NCBI RefSeq assembly: GCF_000013765.1
Contig: NC_007954.1
Span: 2,852,001-2,916,000 of the forward strand
DNA: 64,000 nt
DNA from: Shewanella denitrificans OS217
GTDB taxonomy: Bacteria; Pseudomonadota; Gammaproteobacteria; Enterobacterales; Shewanellaceae
Direction of reading: 5' to 3'
The notes beneath the pieces are model-generated. The model was not told the DNA's origin and ran no database searches. It worked only from the letters and a program-made list of their open reading frames with translations. Positions 54,350 to 62,579 of this stretch are shown here, piece after piece. The translations under genes and the position numbers were made by a program. The stretch's first letter is position 1, and each line of letters opens with the position of its first letter.

Positions 54350-55569
54350 TATTTAGTCGGTGCGCATAATCCAGCGATTAACACCTTCTCCAGAAATGCT
54401 GGATTCATTAAACAACGCTTTCGTTTACCAACAATACTGAGCTTTGTCGGTTCTTTTTGCAGCATGTTTAGCGACATGTGCCTTAAGTAAGCGAGATTTT
54501 CAGCGCCGTTATTTTTGTAGATCTGGCATTCATCTTCGTTCATGCTGACATCCAAGACCCAGTGCATTGACTCGATCCCCCAATGTTCGCGAGTCGCACT
54601 TAAGGCTTGCTCTGCTGATAACACTTTCGAACTGATATAGTAACGATATTCAAGGCTCGCCGTCTTACCTTTAACAGCCCTAAAGCTTTCAACCATAACG
54701 ATGGATTTGAGTGCTTCCCAATGTGTAAAATCACCGTCAAGTGCAGCAGAACTCAGCACATAGCAGGTTCGGTTTTCAATACGATCATGGCTTTTTTCTA
54801 TATTGACATGGTCATCACTTAAGCCAGCTGAACGATGCGGACTAAAGGCTTTATTTACCGCTTTAGCTAAGTTGCCTTGATTGTTTTTTACCGCCAGTAG
54901 GTAGTCACCACCTTTGTCGATAATCGTTGTAGCAATAGCCGTTTGACAGCCCATAGCATCGATTGTCACTAGCGCTCCGCGCAGGTCTAGCATTTTTAAT
55001 AGGGTTGGAATGGCTGTGATTTCATTACTTTTTTGCTCTGCTTTTAATTGACCCAGTACCAGCTTATTCGCTGAAGCATAGGCACTTATCATGTGGATAG
55101 TGCTGCTTCGATCATCACGATTATATGAACCACGTAGCGTCTTTCCATCAATCGCAATGACTTCTCCATTAGTCAGCTGGTGAACTGACTTCATCCATGC
55201 AAGAAAACAGGCATTAAAGCTATCAGGATCAATCATAGAAACTATCCTGGCAATGGTATCGTCAGCAGGGATCCCATCGATGAACATTTTTTGTTTTTTG
55301 AACCAAGAATGGTGACCAAGAATGTATTCTCGGATCTCGAACCAGCCATTGGAACTCGCAATAACAGCGCACAGCGAACCGAACAGTACATCGAACAGGG
55401 GATAGGTAACTTTTGCACTTTGGCGATGGTCGTCAATGGCACTAAAATGCTGCTTGAATGATTCGATATACATGAGCTGACTCCTGAAAAAGGAGTATAA
55501 GATCACAAGCACGTGATCAGGTCAATATTCTTCTTAAATCGCTCAAATAACGTTCACGATCTGGCCTTG
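54326..55569. mobile_element. ISAs1-family insertion sequence inside RHS orphan 2
   Basis: About 1,244 bp with one transposase gene. Ends CAGGGCAACCGC (left) and CAAGGCCAGATCG (reading inward from the right) are imperfect inverted repeats that continue as TTCATTATTTAG and AACGTTATTTGAG. A 10-bp target duplication TATTAATCCC flanks it (54316-54325 and 55570-55579). It splits an RHS core exactly at the INTYGY codons. Confidence 0.85.
54349..55473 (-). CDS. ISAs1-family transposase
   Basis: 374-aa DDE transposase of the ISAs1/H-repeat group. FSAIDDHRQSAKVTYPLFDVLFGSLCAVIA opens the N-terminus; the catalytic core includes AIDGKTLRGSYNRDD, VTIDAMGCQTAIA, and the late EHWGIESMHWVLDVSMNEDE. The ATG at 55473 with AGGAGT upstream is chosen over an earlier start that lacks a ribosome binding site. 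The frame is intact, so the element may still move. Confidence 0.93.
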   Translation of the reverse strand: MYIESFKQHFSAIDDHRQSAKVTYPLFDVLFGSLCAVIASSNGWFEIREYILGHHSWFKKQKMFIDGIPADDTIARIVSMIDPDSFNACFLAWMKSVHQLTNGEVIAIDGKTLRGSYNRDDRSSTIHMISAYASANKLVLGQLKAEQKSNEITAIPTLLKMLDLRGALVTIDAMGCQTAIATTIIDKGGDYLLAVKNNQGNLAKAVNKAFSPHRSAGLSDDHVNIEKSHDRIENRTCYVLSSAALDGDFTHWEALKSIVMVESFRAVKGKTASLEYRYYISSKVLSAEQALSATREHWGIESMHWVLDVSMNEDECQIYKNNGAENLAYLRHMSLNMLQKEPTKLSIVGKRKRCLMNPAFLEKVLIAGLCAPTK

Positions 55570-55701
55570 TATTAATCCCCCCCGCTAAACCAATGGGGTC
55601 TGACTGAATATACCTTCCAAATTCGGGATCGTAATCCCTAAAGTAGTTGTAATGTAACCCAGATTCTTCATCATAATATTGTCCCGGAAAACGTATCGCT
55701 T
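55570..55701 (-). pseudogene. RHS core fragment on the far side of the IS
   Basis: Reads YYDEESGLHYNYFRDYDP then EFGRYIQSDPIGLAGG, the core just before the tip junction, cut by the IS at 55570 and ending abruptly at 55701. It is the upstream half of orphan 2. It differs from the other cores by several bases (ATATACCTTCCAAATTC for ATGTATCTACCCAATTC), so it is an older copy. Confidence 0.8.
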
Positions 55702-55785
55702 TATTATCGAATTTGAAGATCGGATTTCAGATTATATATAAATTCGGGGTTACACAGAATCTGTTATAGGGTCTTTTAAGATTGT

Positions 55786-55808
55786 CCCACCGATCGGAGA
55801 TCGGTGGG
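55786..55808. repeat. Perfect inverted repeat after the 155-aa gene
   Basis: CCCACCGATC, GGA, GATCGGTGGG, about 45 bp past the stop of the 155-aa gene. There is no clear U run; it may be a terminator or a recombination boundary mark. Confidence 0.6.
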
Positions 55809-55850
55809 TAACAATTGAACAACAGTTCAAACGACCACAAGCAGCTTTTC

Positions 55851-56318
55851 TTAATCGCTGTCCAGCCTATCAAGCATTGCCCGTTTACCTTCAAGGTATT
55901 CAATCAATTCTGCACGTAACGAATCAACATCACCATAAACACCAGCTTCAATGTCCTCGATACTACATTTGAAATACGCACCTTTATCAGCAAGTGTTGT
56001 TACGCCAATCATTTCAAGATGCTCAATACTATGTGCAACTTTAATGAAATCTTGTACGCTGCTGTTTGCTTTGGCAATCAAACCGACCACCAAGCCAAGC
56101 GCAATATCATTATCGTACTTGGAGCCAAGGTTAGCCAATGCATCTACCATTTCATCATGCTTGCTGGTTGATGCTGCTGATGCTAACGCTTCAAAATCTG
56201 AATTATCAACATCACAATATAGTAACTGCTCATCAATCCACTTCACAGCTTGGTCGACACTGACCAAGCCAATCTGAAGCTGAACTTTCAATATTGTTGC
56301 TTCTTCTTTTCTATTCAT
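55851..56318 (-). CDS. 155-aa protein, candidate immunity protein for orphan tip 1
   Basis: Acidic, soluble, probably all-helical protein (MNRKEEATILKVQLQIGLVS through AMLDRLDSD), with no membrane segment. It begins 10 bp after the stop of the orphan with the DUF4258-like tip and has AAGGTGA upstream. No family recognised. Immunity is inferred from place and acidity, as for inhibitors of nucleases. Confidence 0.6.
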   Translation of the reverse strand: MNRKEEATILKVQLQIGLVSVDQAVKWIDEQLLYCDVDNSDFEALASAASTSKHDEMVDALANLGSKYDNDIALGLVVGLIAKANSSVQDFIKVAHSIEHLEMIGVTTLADKGAYFKCSIEDIEAGVYGDVDSLRAELIEYLEGKRAMLDRLDSD

Positions 56319-56327
56319 AGCTTCACC

Positions 56328-57026
56328 TTAATAAGGAATAACACTTATCACATTTCCTGTGGTGCTGTTGGTAATGACTGTTACATTTCCATAATTGTGT
56401 ACAGTTGTATTGGGTCTGTTGCCCGGTCGAGATGTTCCATTTTGAATAGCGTTCAATACTGCTGATGGAGGGATGCCTCTACCTTGCATTCTAGAGAGTG
56501 CATGAGTCGAGAATGGAGTGCCGCTGATGCTGAAAGGTCCATACTCTGAAACAATATTTAATGGCGAACCACTTTGTCCCGTTGGGTTGTAATTACCATT
56601 AATTGAACATTGAGAACTTTCTCTTGAGTTTCGCAATAAGTTTTGAAGGTATGCCACATCATTGCGACCATAAGCTGAATTAGGTCCTCTAGAAGGGCGA
56701 GCCGTACGGTAACTAAAGTTCGAGTCAAACTGCCTGATTTGATTGATTAACCCTTGGACCTGACCATTAATGATAGGTTGAAAAAAGTTACCTTGTTGTG
56801 CTCTGGTTCGCCCTCTGTTCAGTCCGTAAGGGTCAACATAGCTTATTGGATTCCCACCAACATACCCATAGGTATTAATCCCACCCGCTAAACCAATCGG
56901 GTCTGACTGAATGTATCTACCCAATTCGGGATCGTAATCCCTAAAGTAGTTGTAATGTAACCCAGATTCTTCATCATAATATTGTCTCGGAAAACGTATC
57001 GCTTGCTTGATCTTGTCTATGTCCAC
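56328..57026 (-). CDS. RHS orphan 1: core fragment with DUF4258-like tip
   Basis: 232 aa from GTG at 57026. The same frame stays open to 57278 (VTHFHYDLNGQLIAET onward) but has no usual start there, so it is a truncated cassette. The core ends at VDPYGLN. The tip of about 160 residues ends STHALSRMQGRGIPPSAVLNAI followed by VTVITNSTTGNVISVI. The H-x-x-x-R-M-x-x-R-G-I pattern and final beta strands resemble DUF4258, a BECR-fold group with RNase toxins. The nuclease role is inferred. Confidence 0.7.
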   Translation of the reverse strand: MDIDKIKQAIRFPRQYYDEESGLHYNYFRDYDPELGRYIQSDPIGLAGGINTYGYVGGNPISYVDPYGLNRGRTRAQQGNFFQPIINGQVQGLINQIRQFDSNFSYRTARPSRGPNSAYGRNDVAYLQNLLRNSRESSQCSINGNYNPTGQSGSPLNIVSEYGPFSISGTPFSTHALSRMQGRGIPPSAVLNAIQNGTSRPGNRPNTTVHNYGNVTVITNSTTGNVISVIPY

Positions 57027-57278
57027 TATGGTTTGCCCAAATGGCGTGTAGTGAACTTGCCACTGTACGGTGCCAGCAGTATCGCTGAGCGCCGTTGGCG
57101 TGCCTAAGTGGTCGGTGTGGACATAGTAAACATCGGTTGTCTTACTGGATTGATTATCGCTTATTATCGCAGTCGCTATCTGTTGTCTGCCAGCAAAGAA
57201 GTACTCACGCAGTAATGTACCATCGGCGAGGGTTTCTGCAATAAGCTGCCCATTGAGGTCGTAATGAAAGTGAGTTAC

Positions 57279-57399
57279 ACAAAATTATTTACAGGCTCAT
57301 TTATTGGTCATGGTAGTGTGCTTGGCGACAATTATCAGATCACAAATAAGGTCTTTTTTCTACCTAAAAATAGAGTTACCGCTAAAGATCCTGTCTATG
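57279..57399. other. Unexplained 120-bp segment between RHS orphan 1 and the 97-aa gene
   Basis: The minus strand has stops in all frames here. The plus strand is open from ATG 57264 to TAA 57437 (57 codons), reading LFTGSFIGHGSVLGDNYQIT and then NKVFFLPKNRVTAKDPVYV. This looks protein-like but its two ends are antisense to other genes. Probably a scrap of a foreign gene; not called as a CDS. Confidence 0.35.
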
Positions 57400-57693
57400 T
57401 TAATTTATTAGTTTCATTAATTCTGACCAAAAGTTAAACAAGTTGCCCCCATTATCAATAAACAAGTACCAAAATGATCCTGTTAAAATAAAAACACCTA
57501 CAAATAAGATTTCTATAGGTTTCTTACCATAAGCTCTTCCCAGCATATTCTTTGGAACATCTTTGAAACCATACTTCCTAAGTAAATTAATGCCACCAAT
57601 GGTATTTATTAACCCCATTGGTAAACCTGCAACCAACACAAGTAGCGTGAAAGTAAAATAAATAGTCAAATCTACAATGTTATTGATTTCCAA
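57400..57693 (-). CDS. 97-aa membrane protein, candidate immunity protein for the main RHS tip
   Basis: Hydrophobic protein with two or three helices (IYFTFTLLVLVAGLPMGLI near residues 11-29 and IEILFVGVFILTGSFWYLFI near 60-79). The start is TTG at 57693 with a perfect AGGAGG just upstream, inside the last codons of the RHS gene (14-bp overlap). A membrane immunity protein fits the membrane-active look of the tip. No family recognised. Confidence 0.6.
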   Translation of the reverse strand: MEINNIVDLTIYFTFTLLVLVAGLPMGLINTIGGINLLRKYGFKDVPKNMLGRAYGKKPIEILFVGVFILTGSFWYLFIDNGGNLFNFWSELMKLIN

Positions 57694-60466
57694 TTATACC
57701 TCCTAATGCAGCACCAGCGGCACTTCCATAAGTTCCATAATTTACACTCACTTTAATGGCTGGATCAAAAATAGCAGTATTCGGTGCTTTATAAATGTTT
57801 TTACCTACATGTCCTATGCCGTATCCAATACCTCCACCTATTCCACCTAAATATGCGCTACGAAGTATTTTTGAAGAGTCAATATCATCTTTACATCCCA
57901 TGTTAACACTATCAATTTCTTGATATGCAGAATTAGTAGCACCAGCTAATGAACCAAACCCGATAGCTTTGATAGCACTGGAACCAAAACCACCTAATGC
58001 CCCTGTAGCCCCTGCAACAAAGAGCCTTCCCATATTAAAATTACCAGATTGGTATTGGGTATACCCTTCATAGCCCATATTTACTAGTGCACCAATTGCT
58101 TGTGGAACCCACAACCCTGTTGGATCAGTATTCATGACAGGATTCTGGTATGCATACCCATAGGTATTAATCCCACCCGCTAAACCAATCGGGTCTGACT
58201 GAATGTATCTACCCAATTCGGGATCGTAATCCCTAAAGTAGTTGTAATGTAACCCAGATTCTTCATCATAATATTGACCCGGAAAACGTATCGCTTGCTT
58301 GATCTTGTCTATGTCCACTATGGTTTGCCCAAATGGCGTGTAGTGAGCTTGCCACTGTACGGTGCCTGTCGAGTCTGTCAGCGCCGTTGGCGTGCCTAAG
58401 TGGTCGGTGTGGACATAGTAGACATAGGTTGTGGTGGAACCTTGGTTGTCGTTTGTTATCGCTGTCGCTATCTGTTGTCTGCCAGCAAAGAAGTACTCAC
58501 GCAGTAAAGTACCGTCGGCGAGGGTTTCTGCAATAAGCTGCCCATTGAGGTCGTAATGAAAGTGAGTGACTTTGCCGTTGACATTTTTCTGTACTCGCTG
58601 CCCTAAGGCGTTATAGCTGTATTGCGCCACAGGTAAGGCGTTATTAGTCAGTGTGTCGAGTCGATTTTGAGCGTTGTAATTCAGTGTTAATGCTCGCGTA
58701 TCATCTATATCTGTGATTATTTGCCCATTGGCATCATAACTAAAGTCACGCTGCGTTGTGATGCCGGGGGCCGACTTGCTGACTTGTTGAAGCTGATTAC
58801 TGTCGGCGGCATAAGTGTAACTGTCTATGCTAACCTCGGCAGGTGCTTGGCCGACTTGCAGGGCATGCTTTGCCGTGCGGTTATGTACAGCATCATAGGC
58901 ATAGTTCAAGCTACCATAATCGCCACTAGCTTGAGTTAGCCTGTTAAGCTCATCGTAATTAAATTGCTGGCTCTGGCGACTAAACAGGGTATTGTTGATG
59001 GTTTCAATATTGCCGTTGGCATCATAAGCATAACTCAATTGTTGGATGCCACTATTGATATCAATAAGCTGATAATCAAGATCATAGTTGTAAGTGTTCG
59101 TTAGGTTATTACCATAACGAAGTGAAGCGATTGGCCCAAAAGGCTTGTAACTGAGATTATTGATTAAGGGCTGCGCCTGAGAGCTAATTGCGGATTGGGT
59201 AGTAATCGCAATTAGCCTTTGCTGGTTATCATATTGATAGCTTAAGCTTCTGCCACTAGGGTAGATCATCTGTTTTAAGGCGCTGTTGACATCATATTGG
59301 TAGCTTGTGATGTAATCTGCGCCCAGGATGTTGCGGGTTTCGCTGATGACTTGGCCTTGCTGATTATAGCGATACGCCGTCGTGCCGCTGCTGTCTGTCA
59401 TTAGCGTCAATAACCCGAGTCCATGATTGTCATCGTCTGTCGAATCATAGCTATAGTTCACATTTAACTCTGGCGCAGCGGCAAACTCAGCTGACAATAA
59501 ACGGTTAAGGGCATCGAAGGTATAAGTGACGATATTGCCTTTGTTGTCAGTCTTTTGAGTCAGATTTCCTGCTTCATCGTAAACAAACTGAGTGATGCCA
59601 GTATCTGGGCTAGTGGTTTTAAGCAGCTGCCCAAGTCCATCGTACTCATAGCTTGTGGTGTTACCGCGGGCATCAGTGACACTGGTAATTTGATCTTTAC
59701 CGTTATAGGAATATTGGGTTTGGCCTAACTTGGCATCTTTCAGCTGCTTTACCCGATTGAGGGCATCAAAAGTTTGCTCGGTTGGATTGAGCTTAGCATC
59801 GGTTAAACTCAGCGGGTTTCCTTCTGCATCATAGGCGATTTGAGTTGTTTGGTTTGCAGCACCCACATCTTTGATTATTCGACTCAGCTCATCATATTGC
59901 CTAGTATGTTCATACATTAACGTGTTTGTTGCAGTATTTTTTATTTTGCTAGAAAGGATATTGCCAGCGGCATCGAGCTCAAATTCTATGCGTTCTCTAT
60001 TACTTCCATTAATTGAAGTTAATTGGTTTGCGTTATTATAGCTATAGGTAAGAGTAAAATTTGCTGAGTTTTTAATGGATTGCACTAACGAAGTACCCAC
60101 TATATATGTGTAAGTCGTTTTATTAGCACCTAAGCGAGTATGCACAGTATTAGTCAGTATATTGCCGAGGCGATCATAGGTCAGTGTAACTTGACCGCCG
60201 TTAGCATTGATGATCTTTTGTGGGTAGCCAAAAGCATCGTAGTTTTGGTACTCCACTTTATGGCCTAAAGCATTGGTGATACGACTGAGCTGGCCATTGG
60301 AATTATAATCAAACCGTGTTACGTCACTGACATCAATTCTAGGGCCATCAATAGTTTGCACTAATCCCAAATCATTATAAGTATATTGGACCGTTTGTGC
60401 TAACACCATGCTGGACAATAGACTTAATATCACGCAACTTATTAAGCTTTTATTTGCTTTCATCAT
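57680..60466 (-). CDS. RHS C-terminal subunit: exported YD-repeat protein with glycine-rich toxin tip
   Basis: 928 aa. A signal peptide (SLISCVILSLLSSMVLAQ, cleavage about residue 23) leads straight into YD repeats (TVQYTYNDLGLVQTIDGPR onward), then the RHS core ending in PIGLAGGINTYGYAYQNPV and NTDPTGL. The unique C-terminal 145 residues are glycine-rich and hydrophobic (GRLFVAGATGALGGFGSS, LGGIGGGIGYGIGHVGK, GSAAGAALGGIIGNQ), suggesting a membrane-active toxin. Two adjacent ATGs (60466, 60463) follow AAGGA; the second is better spaced. The two other RHS genes upstream supply what would be its N-terminal shell. Confidence 0.85.
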   Translation of the reverse strand: MMKANKSLISCVILSLLSSMVLAQTVQYTYNDLGLVQTIDGPRIDVSDVTRFDYNSNGQLSRITNALGHKVEYQNYDAFGYPQKIINANGGQVTLTYDRLGNILTNTVHTRLGANKTTYTYIVGTSLVQSIKNSANFTLTYSYNNANQLTSINGSNRERIEFELDAAGNILSSKIKNTATNTLMYEHTRQYDELSRIIKDVGAANQTTQIAYDAEGNPLSLTDAKLNPTEQTFDALNRVKQLKDAKLGQTQYSYNGKDQITSVTDARGNTTSYEYDGLGQLLKTTSPDTGITQFVYDEAGNLTQKTDNKGNIVTYTFDALNRLLSAEFAAAPELNVNYSYDSTDDDNHGLGLLTLMTDSSGTTAYRYNQQGQVISETRNILGADYITSYQYDVNSALKQMIYPSGRSLSYQYDNQQRLIAITTQSAISSQAQPLINNLSYKPFGPIASLRYGNNLTNTYNYDLDYQLIDINSGIQQLSYAYDANGNIETINNTLFSRQSQQFNYDELNRLTQASGDYGSLNYAYDAVHNRTAKHALQVGQAPAEVSIDSYTYAADSNQLQQVSKSAPGITTQRDFSYDANGQIITDIDDTRALTLNYNAQNRLDTLTNNALPVAQYSYNALGQRVQKNVNGKVTHFHYDLNGQLIAETLADGTLLREYFFAGRQQIATAITNDNQGSTTTYVYYVHTDHLGTPTALTDSTGTVQWQAHYTPFGQTIVDIDKIKQAIRFPGQYYDEESGLHYNYFRDYDPELGRYIQSDPIGLAGGINTYGYAYQNPVMNTDPTGLWVPQAIGALVNMGYEGYTQYQSGNFNMGRLFVAGATGALGGFGSSAIKAIGFGSLAGATNSAYQEIDSVNMGCKDDIDSSKILRSAYLGGIGGGIGYGIGHVGKNIYKAPNTAIFDPAIKVSVNYGTYGSAAGAALGGIIGNQ
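58153..59698 (-). repeat. RHS core direct repeat, copy in the main gene
   Basis: Partner of 52137-53682, same orientation. It covers residues from DQITSVTDARG to INTYGY. Recombination with the other copy would delete 6,016 bp and give the main gene the papain-like tip. Confidence 0.9.
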
Positions 60467-60548
60467 TCATCCTTGTCACTACTTGAAGTGTTCAATTTTG
60501 TTGTCAATTTAATACATTTATTACTGCAGTTCTGTTCAACGACCACAG

Positions 60549-62579
60549 CTATTTAGCGCTATGTGTTTGCGAAACGACATTACCGCTCTCATCGTATCGG
60601 TATTCAGTCACTTCATTGCCTGCTGTTATTTTTATGGGCCATGGTTGGAACGGATGCCATTCTGTGGTGATAATTACAGCCTCATCCGTGCCAACACCTC
60701 TGATTTCTTTGGTCACTAAACCGCGACTGTTGTAGTCAAACTCGGTGATATTCCCGTTCCAGTCGGTTTGTTGATGGACTAGTCCCTGTTTATCTGTGGT
60801 GGCGTAGTAGCTGTAGGTTTGATTTGTTGCGACACAGTTGTTGGATGCCTCACCGACTATGCGGGTGTAGCGTTTATCACCGGTGTCAGTACTGAAATGA
60901 TAAGTGGTCTTTTTTCCTAATGGATTGGTTACCGTTGTACTGAGTTCACCGTTATAGCTAAAAACAAAACGCTGTTGATTATCGGCTTTGACATTTTCAA
61001 CCACACGACCGCTGTTGTCATACTTCCAAGTGACATAGCGTTTACCCCGCTCATTGGTGATCCCCGTTAACGCATATGGGTAACGCTTATCTTCATAGTG
61101 ATATTGTCGGGGCGCGGCCGTTGTAAACAGTAAATTTCCTTTATTATCATAAAGATAATTAATTTTAACATCATCAGGAAACGCCGCGAGTTGGGTTAAT
61201 TGCCCGACACTATTATAGGTCAAGCTAATACCTCCCCCAAGACTGTGAATAATATGACTCAAGTTGTTAGAACCATCGTAACTTAGCGTTTGATACAAGG
61301 TTGCAGACTGCTGGATTTTGACCAATCTTCCGTTCAAATCATAAATTTCATTCGGCTTATTTTGAAATCTAATTTGCCAGCCAGTTTGTATTCCATCTCT
61401 CTTAACTGGGGTTAAGGCAAGGCCAGTACTTTGTGTGGAAACGTAATGTTCCCCCATTTTTACAAACTGTAAGTCTGCTCCTGTAGGCTGCATTAAAGTT
61501 GCTTGATTTCCAGCCCAGTAAATTCTTTTCTGATAACTATGACGCCACTGTTTGTGCCCAGAATTTGGTGGAATATAACCTGTAATATTGTGAGTCCATG
61601 TTGTGCTAGTTAAATCACTATATTGACTATCGATCCCTTGATAATTTTGCGGTTGAATATATTTTGTCCATGAATTGAAATCTAGCTGAATGGCTTTGTT
61701 GTACAGTGCTGAAATATTCGGCTTGGCATCGGGAGAACGTAGGCTACGATAGTTACGGGTAAAAACTATTGGAAAAGCTTTGTTATTTTTATAATCCGGT
61801 TCTTCAACTTGAACCTTTTCACCAGTGGCTATAACTACAGGATTGCCAGCTTTCATCTCACACTGCTTGGGACCTTCGCTTTCACATTGTCCCGTTAAAG
61901 GATTTAACTTGGGGCTGGAGGGCGGACAGTATGCAGTACATTCGCTGCTTTTCATATCAAAAAGGTAGGGGAAGGTGCAGACTTTTTTATCTGCGGGATT
62001 ATAACAGCGATCAACAAGACCATCACCGTCAAAATCAAATTCTTCTTGATAGTCAGGATGCTCATCAGGTGCACACTTCCTTGTTGATACGTTTCTGAGA
62101 TTTCCACCACGGGCTAATCTTATCCATCGCCCCCCTTTATCTTGATATTGGCCGTCACCAGTCCATATAGAATTTTGTACCCAACCATAGTAAGAAAATG
62201 AGCAGTCTATATAATCCATTTCATATTGTGAATGAATATAAGCGCAACTATGTAAAGTAGCAGGACTGTTGGGGTGCCCGTAAGTATCAGGCGCTTTGTA
62301 ATAAAAGTTCGCATATAACAATTCTATGCAGGTCGACTTGTCACCATAATAGTCTTTCAACGGTGTTTGCCATGCAATGGTTTCACCTTTGCACATAATC
62401 TTCGTGGTCGAATGCGAGCCAGGCAGAACCCAGTGCGCACCTTCTGGGTACCCCATGGGACGATCATTTATTGCCAAGGTGTTATTTGAAAAACACACTG
62501 CAAATATAAAAAAAAACGTATTGATTAATTTCACTTTAGATCCTTTAGGTACAAGACGACACTTGGAGTGCTGTTTCAT
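60549..62579 (-). CDS. RHS N-terminal subunit B: exported Cys-rich, DUF6531 and YD-repeat protein
   Basis: 676 aa. A hydrophobic signal (INTFFFIFAVCFSNNTLA) is followed by a Cys-rich region of about 200 residues with an acidic FDFDGDGLVDRC loop that could bind calcium, then the DUF6531 opening CEMKAGNPVVIATGEKVQ and RHS/YD repeats to YRYDESGNVVSQTHSAK. There is no core and no tip. The start at ATG 62579 overlaps the previous stop (ATGA); a GTG at 62534 with AAGGA upstream would give a cleaner signal peptide. It ends 83 bp before the C-terminal subunit. Confidence 0.8.
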   Translation of the reverse strand: MKQHSKCRLVPKGSKVKLINTFFFIFAVCFSNNTLAINDRPMGYPEGAHWVLPGSHSTTKIMCKGETIAWQTPLKDYYGDKSTCIELLYANFYYKAPDTYGHPNSPATLHSCAYIHSQYEMDYIDCSFSYYGWVQNSIWTGDGQYQDKGGRWIRLARGGNLRNVSTRKCAPDEHPDYQEEFDFDGDGLVDRCYNPADKKVCTFPYLFDMKSSECTAYCPPSSPKLNPLTGQCESEGPKQCEMKAGNPVVIATGEKVQVEEPDYKNNKAFPIVFTRNYRSLRSPDAKPNISALYNKAIQLDFNSWTKYIQPQNYQGIDSQYSDLTSTTWTHNITGYIPPNSGHKQWRHSYQKRIYWAGNQATLMQPTGADLQFVKMGEHYVSTQSTGLALTPVKRDGIQTGWQIRFQNKPNEIYDLNGRLVKIQQSATLYQTLSYDGSNNLSHIIHSLGGGISLTYNSVGQLTQLAAFPDDVKINYLYDNKGNLLFTTAAPRQYHYEDKRYPYALTGITNERGKRYVTWKYDNSGRVVENVKADNQQRFVFSYNGELSTTVTNPLGKKTTYHFSTDTGDKRYTRIVGEASNNCVATNQTYSYYATTDKQGLVHQQTDWNGNITEFDYNSRGLVTKEIRGVGTDEAVIITTEWHPFQPWPIKITAGNEVTEYRYDESGNVVSQTHSAK

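Noticed and set aside
58333..58939. Plus-strand frames of 67 and 72 codons, present again at 52317-52923
   Set aside because: They are antisense to the YD repeats and appear twice only because the repeat is duplicated. No ribosome binding site or protein family.
52137..59698. Long direct repeats as a CRISPR or transposon signature
   Set aside because: The repeats are RHS coding sequence with no spacers and no terminal inverted repeats. They are explained by duplicated RHS cores.
60467..60548. A simple frameshift joining RHS subunit B to the C-terminal subunit
   Set aside because: The gap has stops in all frames, and the C-terminal gene has its own ribosome binding site and signal peptide.
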